Shown here one piece after another: positions 27,340 through 41,239 of a stretch of DNA of 64,000 nucleotides. The DNA is from Tyto alba (taxonomy: Eukaryota; Chordata; Aves; Strigiformes; Tytonidae), in contig NW_024881316.1 of the NCBI RefSeq assembly GCF_018691265.1, positions 8,740,819-8,804,818 of the forward strand, given 5' to 3'. Each line of letters starts with the position of its first letter. Within the stretch, counting starts at the first letter, position 1. The position numbers and the translations under genes are program-made. The notes under the pieces were generated by a model that saw only the letters and a list, made by a program, of their open reading frames with translations, ran no database searches and had not been told where the DNA came from.

Positions 27340-28940
27340 CAAATGCCCTTGATATACACAGTGTACTTTCCCATCCTTCTGCATTATCTATCCAGTGCAC
27401 CCAGATCCTTGGGCAAAGTGAATCCACAAATGGATTTACCTTTACCTGAGGCAGGATGAACCCAAACTGTCTTCCCCCAGCGTATTTTTAATGTGCACTA
27501 CAGGGACTTTATCCCCATCTATAGTACATAGAAGGCTTGATTGGGCAGGGCCATCTTGATTGGCAGATCCTCTAGTGTTGACTAACAAGGTGGCTTTGCT
27601 AAACGTGCATTCAAATGTTTGAAAGTTCCACCATCCATTGCTCTTACTGTAGTTTTTAGCAATCTATTGTACTGCTTGATTTTCCCAGAGTCTGCTGCAT
27701 GATAAGGAATGTAACATAGCCCCTGAATGCCATGTTCTTTGGCCCAAATGTCTATGAGATTATTTTGGAAATGAGTCCCATTATCTGACTCAATTCTTTC
27801 TGAGCTGCCATGCCACCACAAGACTTGCTTTTCAAGGCCCAGAATAGTATTCCAGGCAGTGGCATGGGGAACGGCATACGTTTCCAACCATCTGGTGGTT
27901 GTTTCCACCCTTGTGAGCACATAGAGTTTGCCATGCCAGGTTTGTGGAACTGTGATATAACCAATCCATCGTCCTCCATATCAAAGAGGTTTTAACCATT
28001 TGGCTTGCTTGATTGCAGTGCATGTTTCACATCCCTGGATAACATGTGCAATAGCGTCCATGGTTAAGCCTGCCCCTTGATCACAAGATCATCTGTATGT
28101 TGGATCCCTTCTTTGATGGCCTGAGAAGTTATTCGTCAAGTGAGCCATAAATTTTTCACCCTTATATTGCCAGTCCAGATCCATTTGAGCCACATTAATC
28201 TTAGAAGCTTGATCCACCTGTTGGTTGTTTTGATATTCTTCAGTGGCCCAACTCTTGGGTACTTGAGCATCTACATGACATAATATTACAACCAGGTTCT
28301 CTACCTGAGAAGCAATATCTTGACACAGTTCAGCAGCCCTGATCAGTTTACCTCTGTGCTGCCAGGTGCTCTGTTTTCATTGCTGTAGTCACCTCCACAG
28401 GACATTGGCCATCATCCATGGGTCAGTGTAGAGATAGATCACTGGCCGCTTTTCTTGCTCAGCAATATCTAAGACCAGTTGGATGGTTTTCATCTCTGCA
28501 AACTGACTCTGTTCACCTTCTCCTTCAGCAGCTTTTGTGACTAATCATGTGGGATTCCACACAGCAACCTTCCACCTTTGATGTTTTCCTACAATATGAC
28601 AGGACCCATTAGTAAACAGGGCACACTGCTTCTAATTATCTGGTAGTCTGTTATATAGTGGGGCCTCTTCAGCACAAGTCACCTCTTTCTCTGGCAACAT
28701 TCTAAAATCTTTCTCTTCTGGCCAATTTGTGATCACTTCCAATATTCCTGTCTGGCTAGGGGTCCCTATTTGAGCCCATTTTGTGATCAGTACAATCCAC
28801 TTAGTCCACATGGCATCAGTTGCATGGTGTGTAGAGGGGATCCTCCCTTTGAACATCCAGCTCAGCACCCGTAGTCAGGGTGCCAGGAGGAGCTGTGCTT
28901 CAGTACCAACCATTTCCAAAGCAATTCAAGATAAGCTCTG
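27340..28940 (-). pseudogene. pol: Decayed ERV pol: RT C-terminal end, RNase H, integrase
   Basis: One minus-strand frame runs from about 28930 to 27582 with recognisable pol content. First comes the segment after the polymerase core (28632-28868 region). The RNase H domain follows (about 28610-28260), with FTNGSC where the family has a catalytic Asp, then QFAEMK and YLYTDPW. Next is the integrase zinc-binding part with a CETC pair (about 28020-28031), and the integrase core with TTTRWLETY, ESDNGTHF and SGKIKQYNRLLK (27582-27920). At least seven in-frame stops interrupt it, several plausibly CGA-to-TGA changes. Near 27590 the reading shifts by one base: the integrase C-terminal part continues in another frame as VPVVHIKNTLG. 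The integrase Glu of the DDE triad appears as Lys and the first RNase H Asp as Asn. It cannot make a working enzyme. Confidence 0.9.
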
Positions 28941-31900
28941 TTTTAAATATGTTCCCACCAAGCTGGAAAGAGCTCACCAGAATTATATACTAGTACAATT
29001 CAAAATGTGAAAAAAAAACACATTACAGTGAGACACTACCTACTTTACATATCAAAGATAAGTCCTTGAGGTGCTTCAGGATGTTTAGCATGTGTCTATG
29101 GGGAGAGTAGGTTCCTTTTCACACTTATTCTTTATGATTACTGGTTTTATTATAAAGGAAAATAAAATTCTGTGGTGGGAAACTGAAAAAAGGATTTGGC
29201 TTTGATTATTTTTTTTCTGTTGGTTTGTTTAGGTTTTTTTAAATATACAAGATGTAGATTTTCTCATGACATTAATTAACCTTTTCCAGAGATGCATGGA
29301 ATTCTCTGTTCCCACCTTAGAATTGATAATTCTTGTTTGACACATATGAAACCTATGGCTTGAGATAAGTGGAAGGTCATACTAAGTGACCGTAAATCCT
29401 TCCTGTTCTGAAAATTATTATATTTATTAATCCAGGAGTGATGCAGATTCATCAGCTATTTGGTTATCCCAAATATATGATAATAAAGTATTTTTACTAC
29501 ATCATCACATTACACATAAGAATTTTACTCTGTGTACATATCAACATATACATACATACAGTATACATGTCACCTTATGCAAATGTAAAAGTATGTTACA
29601 TTGTTATTATGTTAAAGCTCAGATCTTAAAAATCTCTCTCATGGATCTTAATATGACTATCCAAATAAGATCTGTATGATGTTCAAATGGTCATCAAGAA
29701 TGAAGTCTAAGTCCCTCTGAAATTAATTGGAAGCTTTTCCTTTAACTTCAACGGATACTACATATAACCTTAATTTAACTTTAGATTTAACGTATACTTA
29801 TCCAAGTCATCTGGTAGAATGTGAAAATGTTCCCCTGTAATAAGTGATTAATAATAAAAATGAATGTTCCAAATTTATTTGAATCTTTCACAGTCTATCT
29901 TTAAATATAGAGATTTTTTTTTCTTACAATAGAACCTAAGATTCTAGAAAACCACATAAATTATTTTGGGGTATTTTTGTTGTTTTTCAAATGAAAAAAT
30001 ATGTCATAAAATATTATCCTGGTCTATGTTGTACAATTAAAATAACAACATTCCACATGAAGAACTCTCAACTCTGTACTACAATCTTTGTTTAAGCCAC
30101 TTTTGGTGATTAGTCAATCTCTGATTAAGAAGGGGAGCAGACACCTTGGTGGTCCACTTAACATTAAGCAAGGTCATTTTTGCTATGGCATTAGCCTAAA
30201 CACAGAGAAAATGTGGTGAGAGTTACTAAATCTATGTATAATTAAAGCAATTGTATGGAAGGGTTTGGGTTTTGTTTTTAAATCCTGATTGGGAGCATTA
30301 GATAATTTTCTTTTTATTGCTAGATACAAAGCATTATGAAGACAGTTTTAAAATATATGAAATTATTTTCAGAGATTTACATCTGAAAGTAATTATGGAC
30401 CATATACAAAAGCTTTTATTTGGAAAAAAAAAATATAAAATCATCATAATTTTTATATTTAAGAAATAATTATATCTTTTTCATCTTTTTATATAATGTT
30501 GAAGGAATACCACAATATATTTTTAACTCTCTGTGTGTTTGTTCATGTGTAATACAGGGCAAGAAAAACAGAAAAGATAAACAGGTCAGAAAATTGTAGT
30601 GCATACTTTAGTACTGTGGTGCTGTAAGCACTGCACTTGTCTTTGACTGAAGCTCTGTGCCTTAGAGCTGCATGTAGAGGTTTACTACAGACAGCTTCCT
30701 ATTGATGGTAAATAGTGTAGCAACACATATTCAAAGGTATATGATTCTGTTAACAATTTATTGGTCATGAGGTGTGAGAAGGCACATAGTAAAAATCAGG
30801 GGAGAACATTCCAGAATAATATATCAATTAGAATTCCAAATAATCTCAACTAGAGGAAGTGAGGTGGAGTAGCAGTAATTTGCAGTAACCAAGTAGACTG
30901 GAAAAGGAAGAAAAGATGTAGTCTGTTACTCTGGAGGTTCTGTGTTAAAGGGTTTGGTAACCAACTATCTTGACATCATGTGAAAAATTCAGAATAATAT
31001 AATCATAATAGTAGCAGAAAATTCTGGGAATTTTTTCTTAAAATCATAGAGAAAAACTATATCTTTCAAATAATAGTATCTAGGGCAGAGGACAGGCAGA
31101 TTTATCCACAGTAAAATAATTTCAACAGTCCTGTTTCATTCCTGTTATATATAATGAAGTCACACAGAAAAATAGGTTCTGTTTCCAGAGACATAAAATC
31201 CATGGCCTTATTGCAGAAAACCCTGGATATTAGGGACAACAGATTAGAACAGGTAAGCAACAGCAGAGAGGAACTGTGATTAAAGATATGTACTCTTTGT
31301 ATTATATGAGCATGCAGATTTAAATTGATAATTGCACTCAATAATGACTATGTTTTTGTGACATTGGTTATTTCACTCATTCAGTGCTTACTACATTAAT
31401 TTTTAAATAAACACCACAGCAAAATTGACATTTAAAAAAAAAAAAAAAACACTAACAAAATAAAACAAATAAAAACAAAGACCCAGTGTAACTGGTTCAC
31501 TTGTAGGTATGATTATTTTATACAATGGAAACTCAAAGTTTGAAATCAAATTAACTGTATTTTAATATCACAATTGAAAACACATTCTTCTTGGCAACAC
31601 CTGTGCAGAACAGAACAGAAATCTGCCTTCAACAAAGAGCTTGTGAAAAGTTATTTCTTTAAGTAGTCCAGGTTATATTTATTCGCTTGTTTTAATTCTG
31701 AGAATGTTTTGTTGGAGATCAGCATTCTAGAAAATTGAGCTATATATTTAAGATACCACAGTTGCTGGGATAATGGAGTAGTGGAATCCATGGGGAGTTG
31801 TCATCCATTCCTACCTCCTCTCTACTTCTTTCTCAGCAATGACAGTCATTATGTCATTATTATGCCCTTGGAAAACTTTTTCATAAATACCATTATTAGA

Positions 31901-33823
31901 TTTGGGCAAAAAGTCTTCCTCATTTTTGAAAAATATTCAAAAATTATTGTTTTCTCTAATCCTAAAGGAGACCAAACATCCAAATCTTTAAGAAAATAGA
32001 TGTTCAAAAACTGTCCACACAAAGTAATGCCATTTGGTCTTTCAATATTTTGAAAACCTTTTCCCTCTTTTTAATTAAGCCTTTCATTTTACAGAATCAG
32101 TTTAATTAGTTTACATCTTGGAAAAAATATATCCAAACAGAAAAATATTTTTTTGCTTTGAAACCAATAAGTTATTTTTGCAATTAAAAAATTCAAAGCA
32201 ATAGATTTGTCAGAACTAATCTTGTAAACAATTTTGCTTTCAGAAGATAGTCATTTTCTGCCAACAAACACTAGGTCTTGTGCAAAGGTTTTGATCATTT
32301 TGATTAAAATTTATATTTTAGTGACAAATTATCCTGACAAGTACTGTCATTAATCTGTATGACTAACAAGCTGTAGAACTGAACTTAATATTTTCTAAAT
32401 TAAGAGTTCAGATGGTTAAGCTTCAGTTGTGTGCATTTGGTAGCAGATATCAGATAGAAGCAAGATGATATGAGGGTTGAAAAAAGTTAATGAATTCTTA
32501 TTTATTAGTAGGAACAAATGTCAATCGCAAGGATTCCAGCACCATACAAAAACCTTAAAAAATCACCTTCTACAATTTAGTGATGGAACTGAATTAAATC
32601 AGAAGCAGAATATGTCTGGTATATATTACTTTTGGTTGTAAAATTAAAGAGTCCAAAGACCCAGACCTGTCCTGCCAATACCCAACAATAGCTACATTTT
32701 CTGCTTCTAGTTAAAAAGTTATTAAGACCTAGGCTAAGTTGTGTTCTCAGAGATGGCAGAGAAATGCGACAATGCTGTAAACTGATATGTTAAGAGAAGT
32801 TCTAAACGTATGTACAGTATTTGATAGATATTACAATTTGACCTATAGAATTGGTGTTTCAGGGCATTTTTCATATGTTCAGCATAGAATACATCCCTTG
32901 AGAAGCCAAGTATGTTTGCTTTGTAGTAGGTGCAGCATAGTTCATGTATAACAGGATCCCAATTTCCTGCCAGATGTCAAATATGAAGTTCAGTTTGAAA
33001 GTAACATACCTAGGTTTGGATGATTTCAGATAAGTGCCAACAGTGAACTATATGCCAGAATCTCATAATGTTCAAACAGTGAAGCCTAGAGAACACTTGG
33101 CCTCCATGACACTGCAGAAGGGCATGAGGATCTAACACGCTGCATGTTTTACCTATCAGCCTTCTGTGAATGTCTCAAATACTCCATGGCATTTTAATAG
33201 CAGAAGAAACCTATACATGGACATCTGTGTTCATAACATATAAGCAGCCACTCAAATTTATGTATCTATAGTTGAAGCTGATTTCCATCCTGAATATGAC
33301 ACCAGTTCTAAGGGTGCATCTTGCTCAAATGGGTAAAGGAGAGCTTCTGGGAAGCAATCTATCATCTTGATCACTACCAGACTCCTCACAAAGGTACCAA
33401 AAAGACAAAGACTGTGGTAGGACAATTCCTTCTGTCTAGATAAATCTAGAATACATCATCCTTTCCATGTCATATGTTCACTGTCACTCACACAAATTAA
33501 AAGATTGTAGTTAGCTGAAATGTTGGTGACTTAGATCAAGTCTTGCATAACAAGTGCATATCTGAAGTCTCCAGCCACCTCTCATTAAAGAATAGGTGTG
33601 CTGAAATCCCAGGTGACTAGAAGAACAAAAAACCTAATTCATTTCAGCCTAATAACCTCAGCCTGTGGGTGGCATATACTGACAAGAAGAGGGAATAAGA
33701 GAGACGGAAGGGACATTTTGCTGTCTCCCTGACCAGTAGGAAAACTTTGACAAAAGACACAGATAACTTAATTACTATATGCATAAACAGAGAGATTCTT
33801 AATTATGTGTTCTCTTCAATTAG
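28941..33823. other. AT-rich non-coding interval, no gene seen
   Basis: No gene-like frame. The first 70 bases may still belong to the retroviral remnant. A short CATA/TACA-rich stretch occurs near 29540-29575. Confidence 0.65.
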
Positions 33824-33925
33824 TCCTTTTCCTTTTCCTTTTTACCCTTTCCCTTTTCCATTTTTTCCTTTCCCTTTCATTTTTTTTTTTCTTTCCCTTT
33901 CCCTTTCATTTTCCCTTTCTCTTTT
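33824..33925. repeat. 102-base polypyrimidine tract, CCTTTTC/CCCTTT type
   Basis: Only four purines (A at 33844, 33860, 33879 and 33908) interrupt 102 bases of C and T, built from CCTTTT and CCCTTT units. Near-mirror symmetry of such tracts allows intramolecular triplex (H-DNA). The plus-strand open frame across it (33747-33974) is low-complexity Phe/Pro/Ser repeat translation and not a gene. Confidence 0.92.
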
Positions 33926-36900
33926 AAGGGAAAATATCCCCAAGGGAAAAGTATTGTTCTGTCATTTTTGCTGAAAAACTGGAATGCCAGAGAACTCCTA
34001 AGTATTTCACCATGAATTTGTTTGATGCTAAAAATGCTTAGAATTAAAATTAAAAATTCTCTGTAGAACACACATAAGGGAGAATTTGTAGAAGAAGGGA
34101 ACAGAGGCAAAAGAAGAGACACAGTGATGATATCATGGATATAGTTCTCTGTTTCCTTATTGCTACCATATCTGTCCGTGCACATGACTGACTAACTTAA
34201 GGTAAGGAAAAAACAAAACCAAAAGCAAAGTCAACAAGAAAAGGAAATCCAAAACAGCTTGCACAAAAATAAAAGGAGCTGTTCAATATCCTCGTTGGTA
34301 TGCTCCATTTCTTTCTTATTGCTGCAGATGGGATAGAGTGAATAAGGTTGTGATTTTAGTAGAGAAAGTGAGCATGCAGGTTAAAAACTCTCGATTGTAG
34401 AAAACAGAATAACTAATTCTAGATCTTAACCACTCAAGATTTCCTAGATTTCATTTTCAAACCACAAGAGGACTTAGGTATTCCTCATTGTTTCAGGAGA
34501 TTTGGTCCAGATCCCTTAGCATTAAATCTGTAGATCGGTGTTTAATTTGATTTCATAGATCAGTTAGGCAACCAAGGGAGCAGATAATTGGGTAGTTGCA
34601 GTCTGTTCTTCACTGTAGAGGGTCATTTACAAATCTGACAGACTACTTATTTTTTGGATTTAGTGGTTGAATAATTCACTGTAGAGAATCATTTTCAGAC
34701 CTTGTAAGAACTTCTCAGAGCCCTTTAAGCAGAGTAAGCTGGTACAAAGGTTATCAACTAATTTAATTTCTAATGCAATTGTAGGTGTTAACGACCATAT
34801 AAAACCCCTCACTGGCATTGACCAGACTATCTCAGATGTCATTTATCTTATCTAACATGTGCTATTATGACTGGCTTAAATACTTTGGTTCTCTGTCCTT
34901 CCACCTGATTTCCTGGAAGTTGGTTTATTGAAGGAGTATCATAAGATCATTGTCTTTGGAATTCACTCCCTCTTGTGGCAATAAGTCACAACCATTGTTG
35001 TGGTTTACATACTTTGTATTTTTTTAAAAACTGTTTTGCTGTTGTTGTTGTTGTCTGAAACGATTATAACAGTAATTGGTCTGACAGTTGTAAAGACAAA
35101 TAATATATTATTTTCACTTTCAGTATTTTTTAGTTATGTTCACACATAATATACATGTATTGTTAGTGTATGTACAGCAATAAGTCACATCACAAACATT
35201 TAAGTACACTGACTCATTCTAAAGGGGAGTAAAAAAAAAAAAAATTCCTGAAACATTTCCCTATTACATTTTTAAAAAGCTTACTTCTAAAGGATTTGCT
35301 ACTGCTACTAAACTGTTTTATTTCAGTGACAGTCTGTTGCAGATTCTTCATAAGAATATATAAGATTTCGTGATACTGAATGTATTTTGCAAAGGTAGTG
35401 CATGCACTTATGAATAATGAAGTACTTAATATTCTGCAGAATGTCAAGCTTTTCAATTTATGACACCCAAGTTACTTCACCATAGTGGATAAAGTTTTAT
35501 TCTTAAGTAACTTGGAATTAAAAATAAATTGGATAATAGATTATGCTTCATCATCGCAGTCTATTAAAAAGGGTTTTGATGGAACTGTAAGATTATCTGG
35601 AACTTCCTTTAGAATGGGTAGGAGAGTAGCCATATGTTAACACAGAAGATGTGAGCATGTGGTGGACATAATGGTACAAGCAGTTCTAGTTTTGTAGACA
35701 TTAAACTAGTGACTTTCAAAATTAGTTGCTCAGTGATTAGTGTGCCAGGTGGACCCCAATTCATGCAACAAAATAAGACAAAAACTAGCTTAGTGTGAGA
35801 ACTTCGTATTTTTGTAGTGAGAGCAGAGTGGAAACTGGGTTCAGAGGGTAACGGAGACAAAAGAACCTCACCTGTCCTCTCTACCTGAAATGTCCTTTCC
35901 CCAATTCCTTTCCATATAGCAATATAACACAACTATGGTCACATTATATAACTTCTAGCAAGAGTGGTAAGATCAGAAAAGTTGATTGTTCATATACAAA
36001 AGAATTTGCAGAGTGTGAACTGTGTATGTGAAATGTAGTACACAAATAAAACAAAATGAATTGTAACAATTTCAAAACAGGTCCTTAAATCTTCTGTGTT
36101 CTCAGAACACAAAAAGTGTAAAAATTATAGTTGCTACTTCTTTTTCTTCAATAGTGTTTCATCTCCTATGGAGGAAAATTCAGAATTTAAATATTTTAGA
36201 GGACCTTGCTGACAGCATAAAATGTGTAGTATATGCCAAGTTTTAGGGAGCCTGTAAAATGTTATTTATTCATTTTTTTTTTTCATCTGTTAGTTTAAAC
36301 CTTGCAGACTAACAGTTGAAAGTGCTAAACTCCTAAGAATTAAACATACTCATAATTAGGTCTGGCAGTGGTGTTAAAGAAAAGAAAAAAAAAAAAGCAT
36401 GTTGCTTCACTTGAGTTGGAAATTAACCTCCTGCCTTCATATTCTTTTCCATTTTCATGAAAAATGTGGCTAAGAAGAGAGGAAGGTACATGGCATCTTT
36501 TAAGAGATTATGTTAAATGTTTACAATGCTTTTGGTGTAAAGACTAGAGTCTCTGAGGGAACTGCTCAGTTTTAAAAAGCAGCAGCACAAGAACATGTCT
36601 AAAATCCAACACAGTCCCCAAACAAACTAATAAAGCAAAGAAAAAGATCAACCAAGAAAATGGCAAATGGATTTGTTGTCTAGAGACAGATCTGAGCCAA
36701 AACTGGTGCCATTTAAACAAATGTACTGCAATTGAACTGCATGCTAGATCCATAAGAACAATTGAATGTTAAGTGAGATCCCTAAGAACACTAAAGAGAT
36801 TTATTAGTGACTTTAAAATGAATGCTGCATGAATTGATAATGATAAAGTCCTCAAAATATCCTAGTAAATGGCTTCCAGATGTTCGCTGTTCCCATTGTT

Positions 36901-39281
36901 GTAGAGAATTCAAGGGCCCATGGACACACATGAGGACAGATTGGTATTATTTCAGACCATTTTAAAGCAAAATACTTTATCAATAGTCTAGGTGTTTTTT
37001 TCCTAATATTTTTGATCATCTAAGGATCACTATATAACGATATTTATGAACCTGAAAACATAAGTATGTTCTCACTGGGGTTTTAACATGACTAAATCTA
37101 CTTTTAAAAAATCTCACAATGTACCTGTCTGCACTGCAGATACTCAATGTAATTTAAAAATCCAGAAAAGAAATATTACTGAGTTTTATGCAACACAAAT
37201 TTCAGATATGTGAAAAGTGAGAAGGATCTCAGACCTGCTGGGTCTTGTTTGTACCCAATATCCTTATGAAAATTTGTCATATTCATTACTGTGAAGTACT
37301 TCCTTCTTCAAGTGATAGATTTATATTTAGTAATTGATTAAGTCTGAGATTGCTTTTATGTAAATTTGGCCATCAGAAATGAAATGTCTTGTCTTAGCAT
37401 TCTGTGTAGACAATGAAGAGACATGCTCTTCCAGAGGGTGTTTTTGTCTATCCCTGTAGAGATATCAAAGGCAGTAGTGATGAATTGCCTTTTGGGAGTT
37501 TATAATTTGCCTTCAGAGGGTCTTAGCTTCAGGGGCTACAGAAGGAGCCTAGACAATAGCTTAAGTTTGACATCTAATTCTAATCATTAACATTATATGA
37601 AAGGAATCATACCCTTAAATTATTACAAACATTACAGTGTGAAGGGCCACTGATCCATCTACTTGACTCAATAACTGGTCTCTGACAGGAGCTTATAAGA
37701 GATACTTGACAGGAGGACACAAAAATCAAGCAGTGGACAGCTAAAGAACAATTTTTCTGTATGGAACTTTTCAAGTTGATTAATCAGACCTTGGTTTATG
37801 TCTTCAAGTAACTAGAGGAATATGAATTCCTATCTTTAGATGTTAAACATATTAATTTTCCCTGAAGATAAAGAACACAAACCCTGAGAATAGAATTTCA
37901 GCACTTTGTTTAAGTGTAGCTAAAGAACTATGCTGCTTCCTTATTAAACAGGGAACTTCTACTGCTCTGACCTCTACCATGGCATAGCTCCTGGTGATGA
38001 ATGAGCTCTGTTGAGCCAGGTAGTGCAGTGTTGTATTCTGACTTGGAGATATAATATGACCACACTGCTCCTAAGGCAAATATTATCCCCTTAGAATACT
38101 CTGCTGCAAGTTACAATTTGCATATTTCAACCAGTTAAAAGTTAAAGGGAACCTTGTGCAGGAAATCAAGTATAATGGGTTATGTTTAGTGCTACACTGT
38201 TCAGTATTAAACACTGTAAAATAAGACATATATGATATGAAGAGAAATCCCGTGTGCATTTGAATACTTCTTTCATATGAAGGTCTTTCCATAGTAAATT
38301 AGGATGATGTAAAAGGAGGGCTGGAATATTAAGAATGTGCAAACAAATTGTCTTTTAAATTATCCTCTAAACAGGTACTGTGGTTGCATTAAAACTATGA
38401 TATGATTACTTTAGTTTCATAGCAGTTATAATGTATATAACCTTGTTCAATGTTAAATAACTATGAATGTCAGTAACCTATGTACTGAACACATTATGCT
38501 CCATTTAAATACAAAAGTATATTAAATACTTGTTTTGTCTACCGTTATCATTAGGCCTATTATTAATTTAAGGTGACATTTATAATTAATACTGTTAGAC
38601 TTTATGCCTTGAAATAATGCATGACACCCCTCAGATAAACAATCTGTCTATATTGTATTTACAGAAATGAGCAAGTAATAAACTGTTTCACAGAATAAAT
38701 GAAGGGCTAACTTATGGTTTGCTTTCAAGAATTTCTTTGCATTTCAGAGATCCATTTAAGAAGTGGATGATCATACAACTCTTCAAACTTCATATTTTCA
38801 GATATTCACAAGATGAATACCCAACAATTTTCTATTATTTTCTATTGCATTCTTTCCATTCGGGTTTAAAAGCATCAGGCTAGACTCTTCTGGAGGAATC
38901 TTGAACAAAAGATTCAAATTTATGTTTCTTAAGCATTGCAGAACTCACAAAACTTGAACTTCCATTGACTTACTCTAAATATATGGAAATGTGATGTGTA
39001 ATAGTCAAGCATCTTCCATTGGAGTGCCTAAATATGTCTTTATACTATTATTTTAGACACCAATTTTGTGGGTTCTTTTTTTTGTCTCCTTTTTCAGCAG
39101 TGTTGTGGTGATTGCTAAAATATAATCCTAGCTTCTATTTTTGAATCAACACTATCACCACAATGATCCAAAGAATCTATTGCTAAACTTTACCAGTCTT
39201 ATATTGCATTACAGGAAATGTCTGTTACCTTTGAATGCAATGAGTGGAAAATGCCAGACTTATTTTCACAGAGACAGACGG
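33926..39281. other. AT-rich non-coding interval, no gene seen
   Basis: Includes a small (GTT)n run at 35041-35054 and short A/T homopolymers. Frames such as 35609-35932 (minus) have no recognisable domains. Around 39020-39075 there is a hint of an old repeat with GTGCCTAAATAT and TTTTAGACACC forming imperfect inverted ends. Confidence 0.65.
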
Positions 39282-39464
39282 TGACTGCAAACACCACCAT
39301 CCGTCCTACGTTTCCACATAGGTCTTTATGCAGAGTATGACTTGAACTGCCATTATTACTCATTCATGGGCATTGGAATACCTCATTTTTAACACTAAAG
39401 AAGAGGAAAAAAGCCAGCAATGAATTTCAAGTAGCACCTCTTGAAGAAATCCAAATATTGTAAT
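39282..39464. repeat. 183-bp direct duplication, copy A
   Basis: Starts TGACTGCAAACACCACC and ends AAATATTGTAAT. It aligns without any gap to 41240-41422, differing at nine positions I could count (about 95% identical). Several differences are CpG against CA or TG, as expected from deamination. No open frame, LTR or LINE signature lies inside. Confidence 0.93.
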
Positions 39465-39777
39465 ATGTCTTCCATCCCTCTCCTGCTAAACTGTTGTGGC
39501 TCTGAGTTGTCTCCAGTGCCACACAACGTTTAGAGCTGAGACTCCAAACATTCCTTCAAAGGCTTAAAGTCCATCTAGAATTGATAGTTTAGTTCCAGGG
39601 ACTTTAATACCATTTTACCTTTTGTTAGCCAGAGGAAATTAAGTGCATTGATCATATATCAGAAGCCTATCACTTAACATAAAACATAAATATCTTTGAA
39701 ATAATTAGCAAGGGAATTTTACACCATTCACTTCCAAATAAGTTTTATGACAAAACAGTTGTTTGTTTTGTTTTGTT

Positions 39778-39809
<32 letters not shown>

Positions 39810-41239
39810 TAAAACTATTTTACTGGTTTATATTATACTGTTTTATATGTGTATGAAATTAGTTAGAATCAGAAAACTGTACTTCTATTGACAAACTTAT
39901 CAGGTCCTTGTCTTGAAAAAAAGCCCTGCCTTGAAAAAAAAAAAAAATTTACCACTAAAAATTTAGTTAGTTTGAAACTGGGCCAAGCACAATTTTTAAA
40001 TTAGAGAAGTGCCATTTTGTTAATTGGTACGCTCACATTAAGTATTTAAGATTATAATTATTTTCTATACTCTTAATTGAAACATTACAACATACTTGGT
40101 TACTATTTAATTAGAAAACACATTAATTATATATGAAGGTCTTCATTGTTTATATACTCAAGTCTCCTCTTTGAAGGGAATTCAGTGGTAAACAAGTCAA
40201 GGTTCAACAGAGCATTCTGGCATGAAGATGCAGCAACATCAATGTTGTTGTGACTTTGATTTGCATGGGCTAAGCACGGATCAGTGAACAACTTTATGGG
40301 AATTCAGACTGCCATATTCAGATGAGTCATAAGAACAGGTGGCTCTCACAATATTCAGAATGTGTTACATATACTTGCCCAGACAGAGACAATGTGTAAT
40401 CATACAGAAAGATGCTGCATTAGTAATTACATGGAACTTCGTCAAGCATAATAAAGTTAAAGAACCAATTGGAAAGAAACAAATTACCTGCCATTAATTT
40501 CTTCTGGTATAGTCTATTCCAGTTTTCTGACCATTTATTGAAAAAAAAATTAGATGTATAATAGTAGCTTTTTCAGATATATTTAAAATATTTTGCCCTT
40601 TTGGGACATTATTAATTTTGGGAATTTATTCTCTAGCTCTATATTGAATACTTGTATAAGGGTGGAAATATGTTTAAGTAGCCCGGAACTGACAATGTAC
40701 AAGAAAATCTCTACACTAACAATACATTGAACTAAAGAAAACCAACCAAACAAACAAAAAAAGGAACAGAAAAAACGAACAAGCAAACAGACAACACCCA
40801 AGCCCACAGAAATCTCTTGGCAAGATGCAGGCTTTATAAGGGGTACAATTTAGAAATATTCTAGGAGAAAAAAAAAAAAAAAAGAAAATAAGCTCAAATT
40901 GTTTGTCAATCACAAAGGTATCACACTAACAAATTATTTTTTATTATCTTAGGCATTCAGAGTGTGTCACAATGAGGTTAAATTCATATCATGCTTGAAT
41001 CAATGTGATATTATGAAGGAAAAAGTTCTATTTTCTCATTTCTATTGCTGAATAGTTTTCATTATTTACAATGTGTGTACAGTTCTTTGATTTCGTATTT
41101 TTAATCGAATATTTTCTGATCTCTTTTCAAATATAACAAGATATCAATTATAGACTAAGCATGTTAGGATTCTTTTTCCTTCTGAGATCCCTCTAATTCT
41201 GCTAATATTTTTCTGTCTGTTTGGATCCCAGCAAACATC
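39465..41239. other. Non-coding spacer between the two duplication copies
   Basis: About 1.78 kb of AT-rich sequence containing a T28 run (39779-39806) preceded by GTTTTG units, and an A14 run near 40870. No gene seen. Confidence 0.7.
39779..39806. repeat. Poly(T) tract, 28 bases
   Basis: Follows GTTTGTTTTGTTTTGTTG, so it probably expanded from a GTTTT-type seed. Confidence 0.9.

Larger units (their letters stand above)
26529..28940 (-). mobile_element. 5'-truncated endogenous retrovirus (ERVL-like), minus strand
   Basis: Read on the minus strand, the order is end of reverse transcriptase, RNase H, integrase, a short non-coding stretch, a polypurine tract and the 3' LTR. Gag, most of reverse transcriptase, the primer-binding site and the 5' LTR are missing. 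No envelope frame lies between integrase and LTR, which fits env-less ERVL-type (class III) elements, as does the terminal sequence. The outer boundary on the pol side is uncertain (about 28930-29010), because similarity fades there. Since only one end is preserved, no target-site duplication can be tested. Several stops, a frameshift and altered catalytic positions show that it is an old, inactive copy. Confidence 0.88.

Noticed and set aside
27752..28023. Extra frames overlapping the integrase region on both strands
   Set aside because: Off-frame shadows. The real pol reading runs in one register from about 28930 to 27582, interrupted only by stops.
28941..29300. Remains of a 5' LTR or target duplication for the ERV (TAACC near 29277)
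   Set aside because: Five AT-rich bases recur by chance, and no LTR sequence lies beside them.
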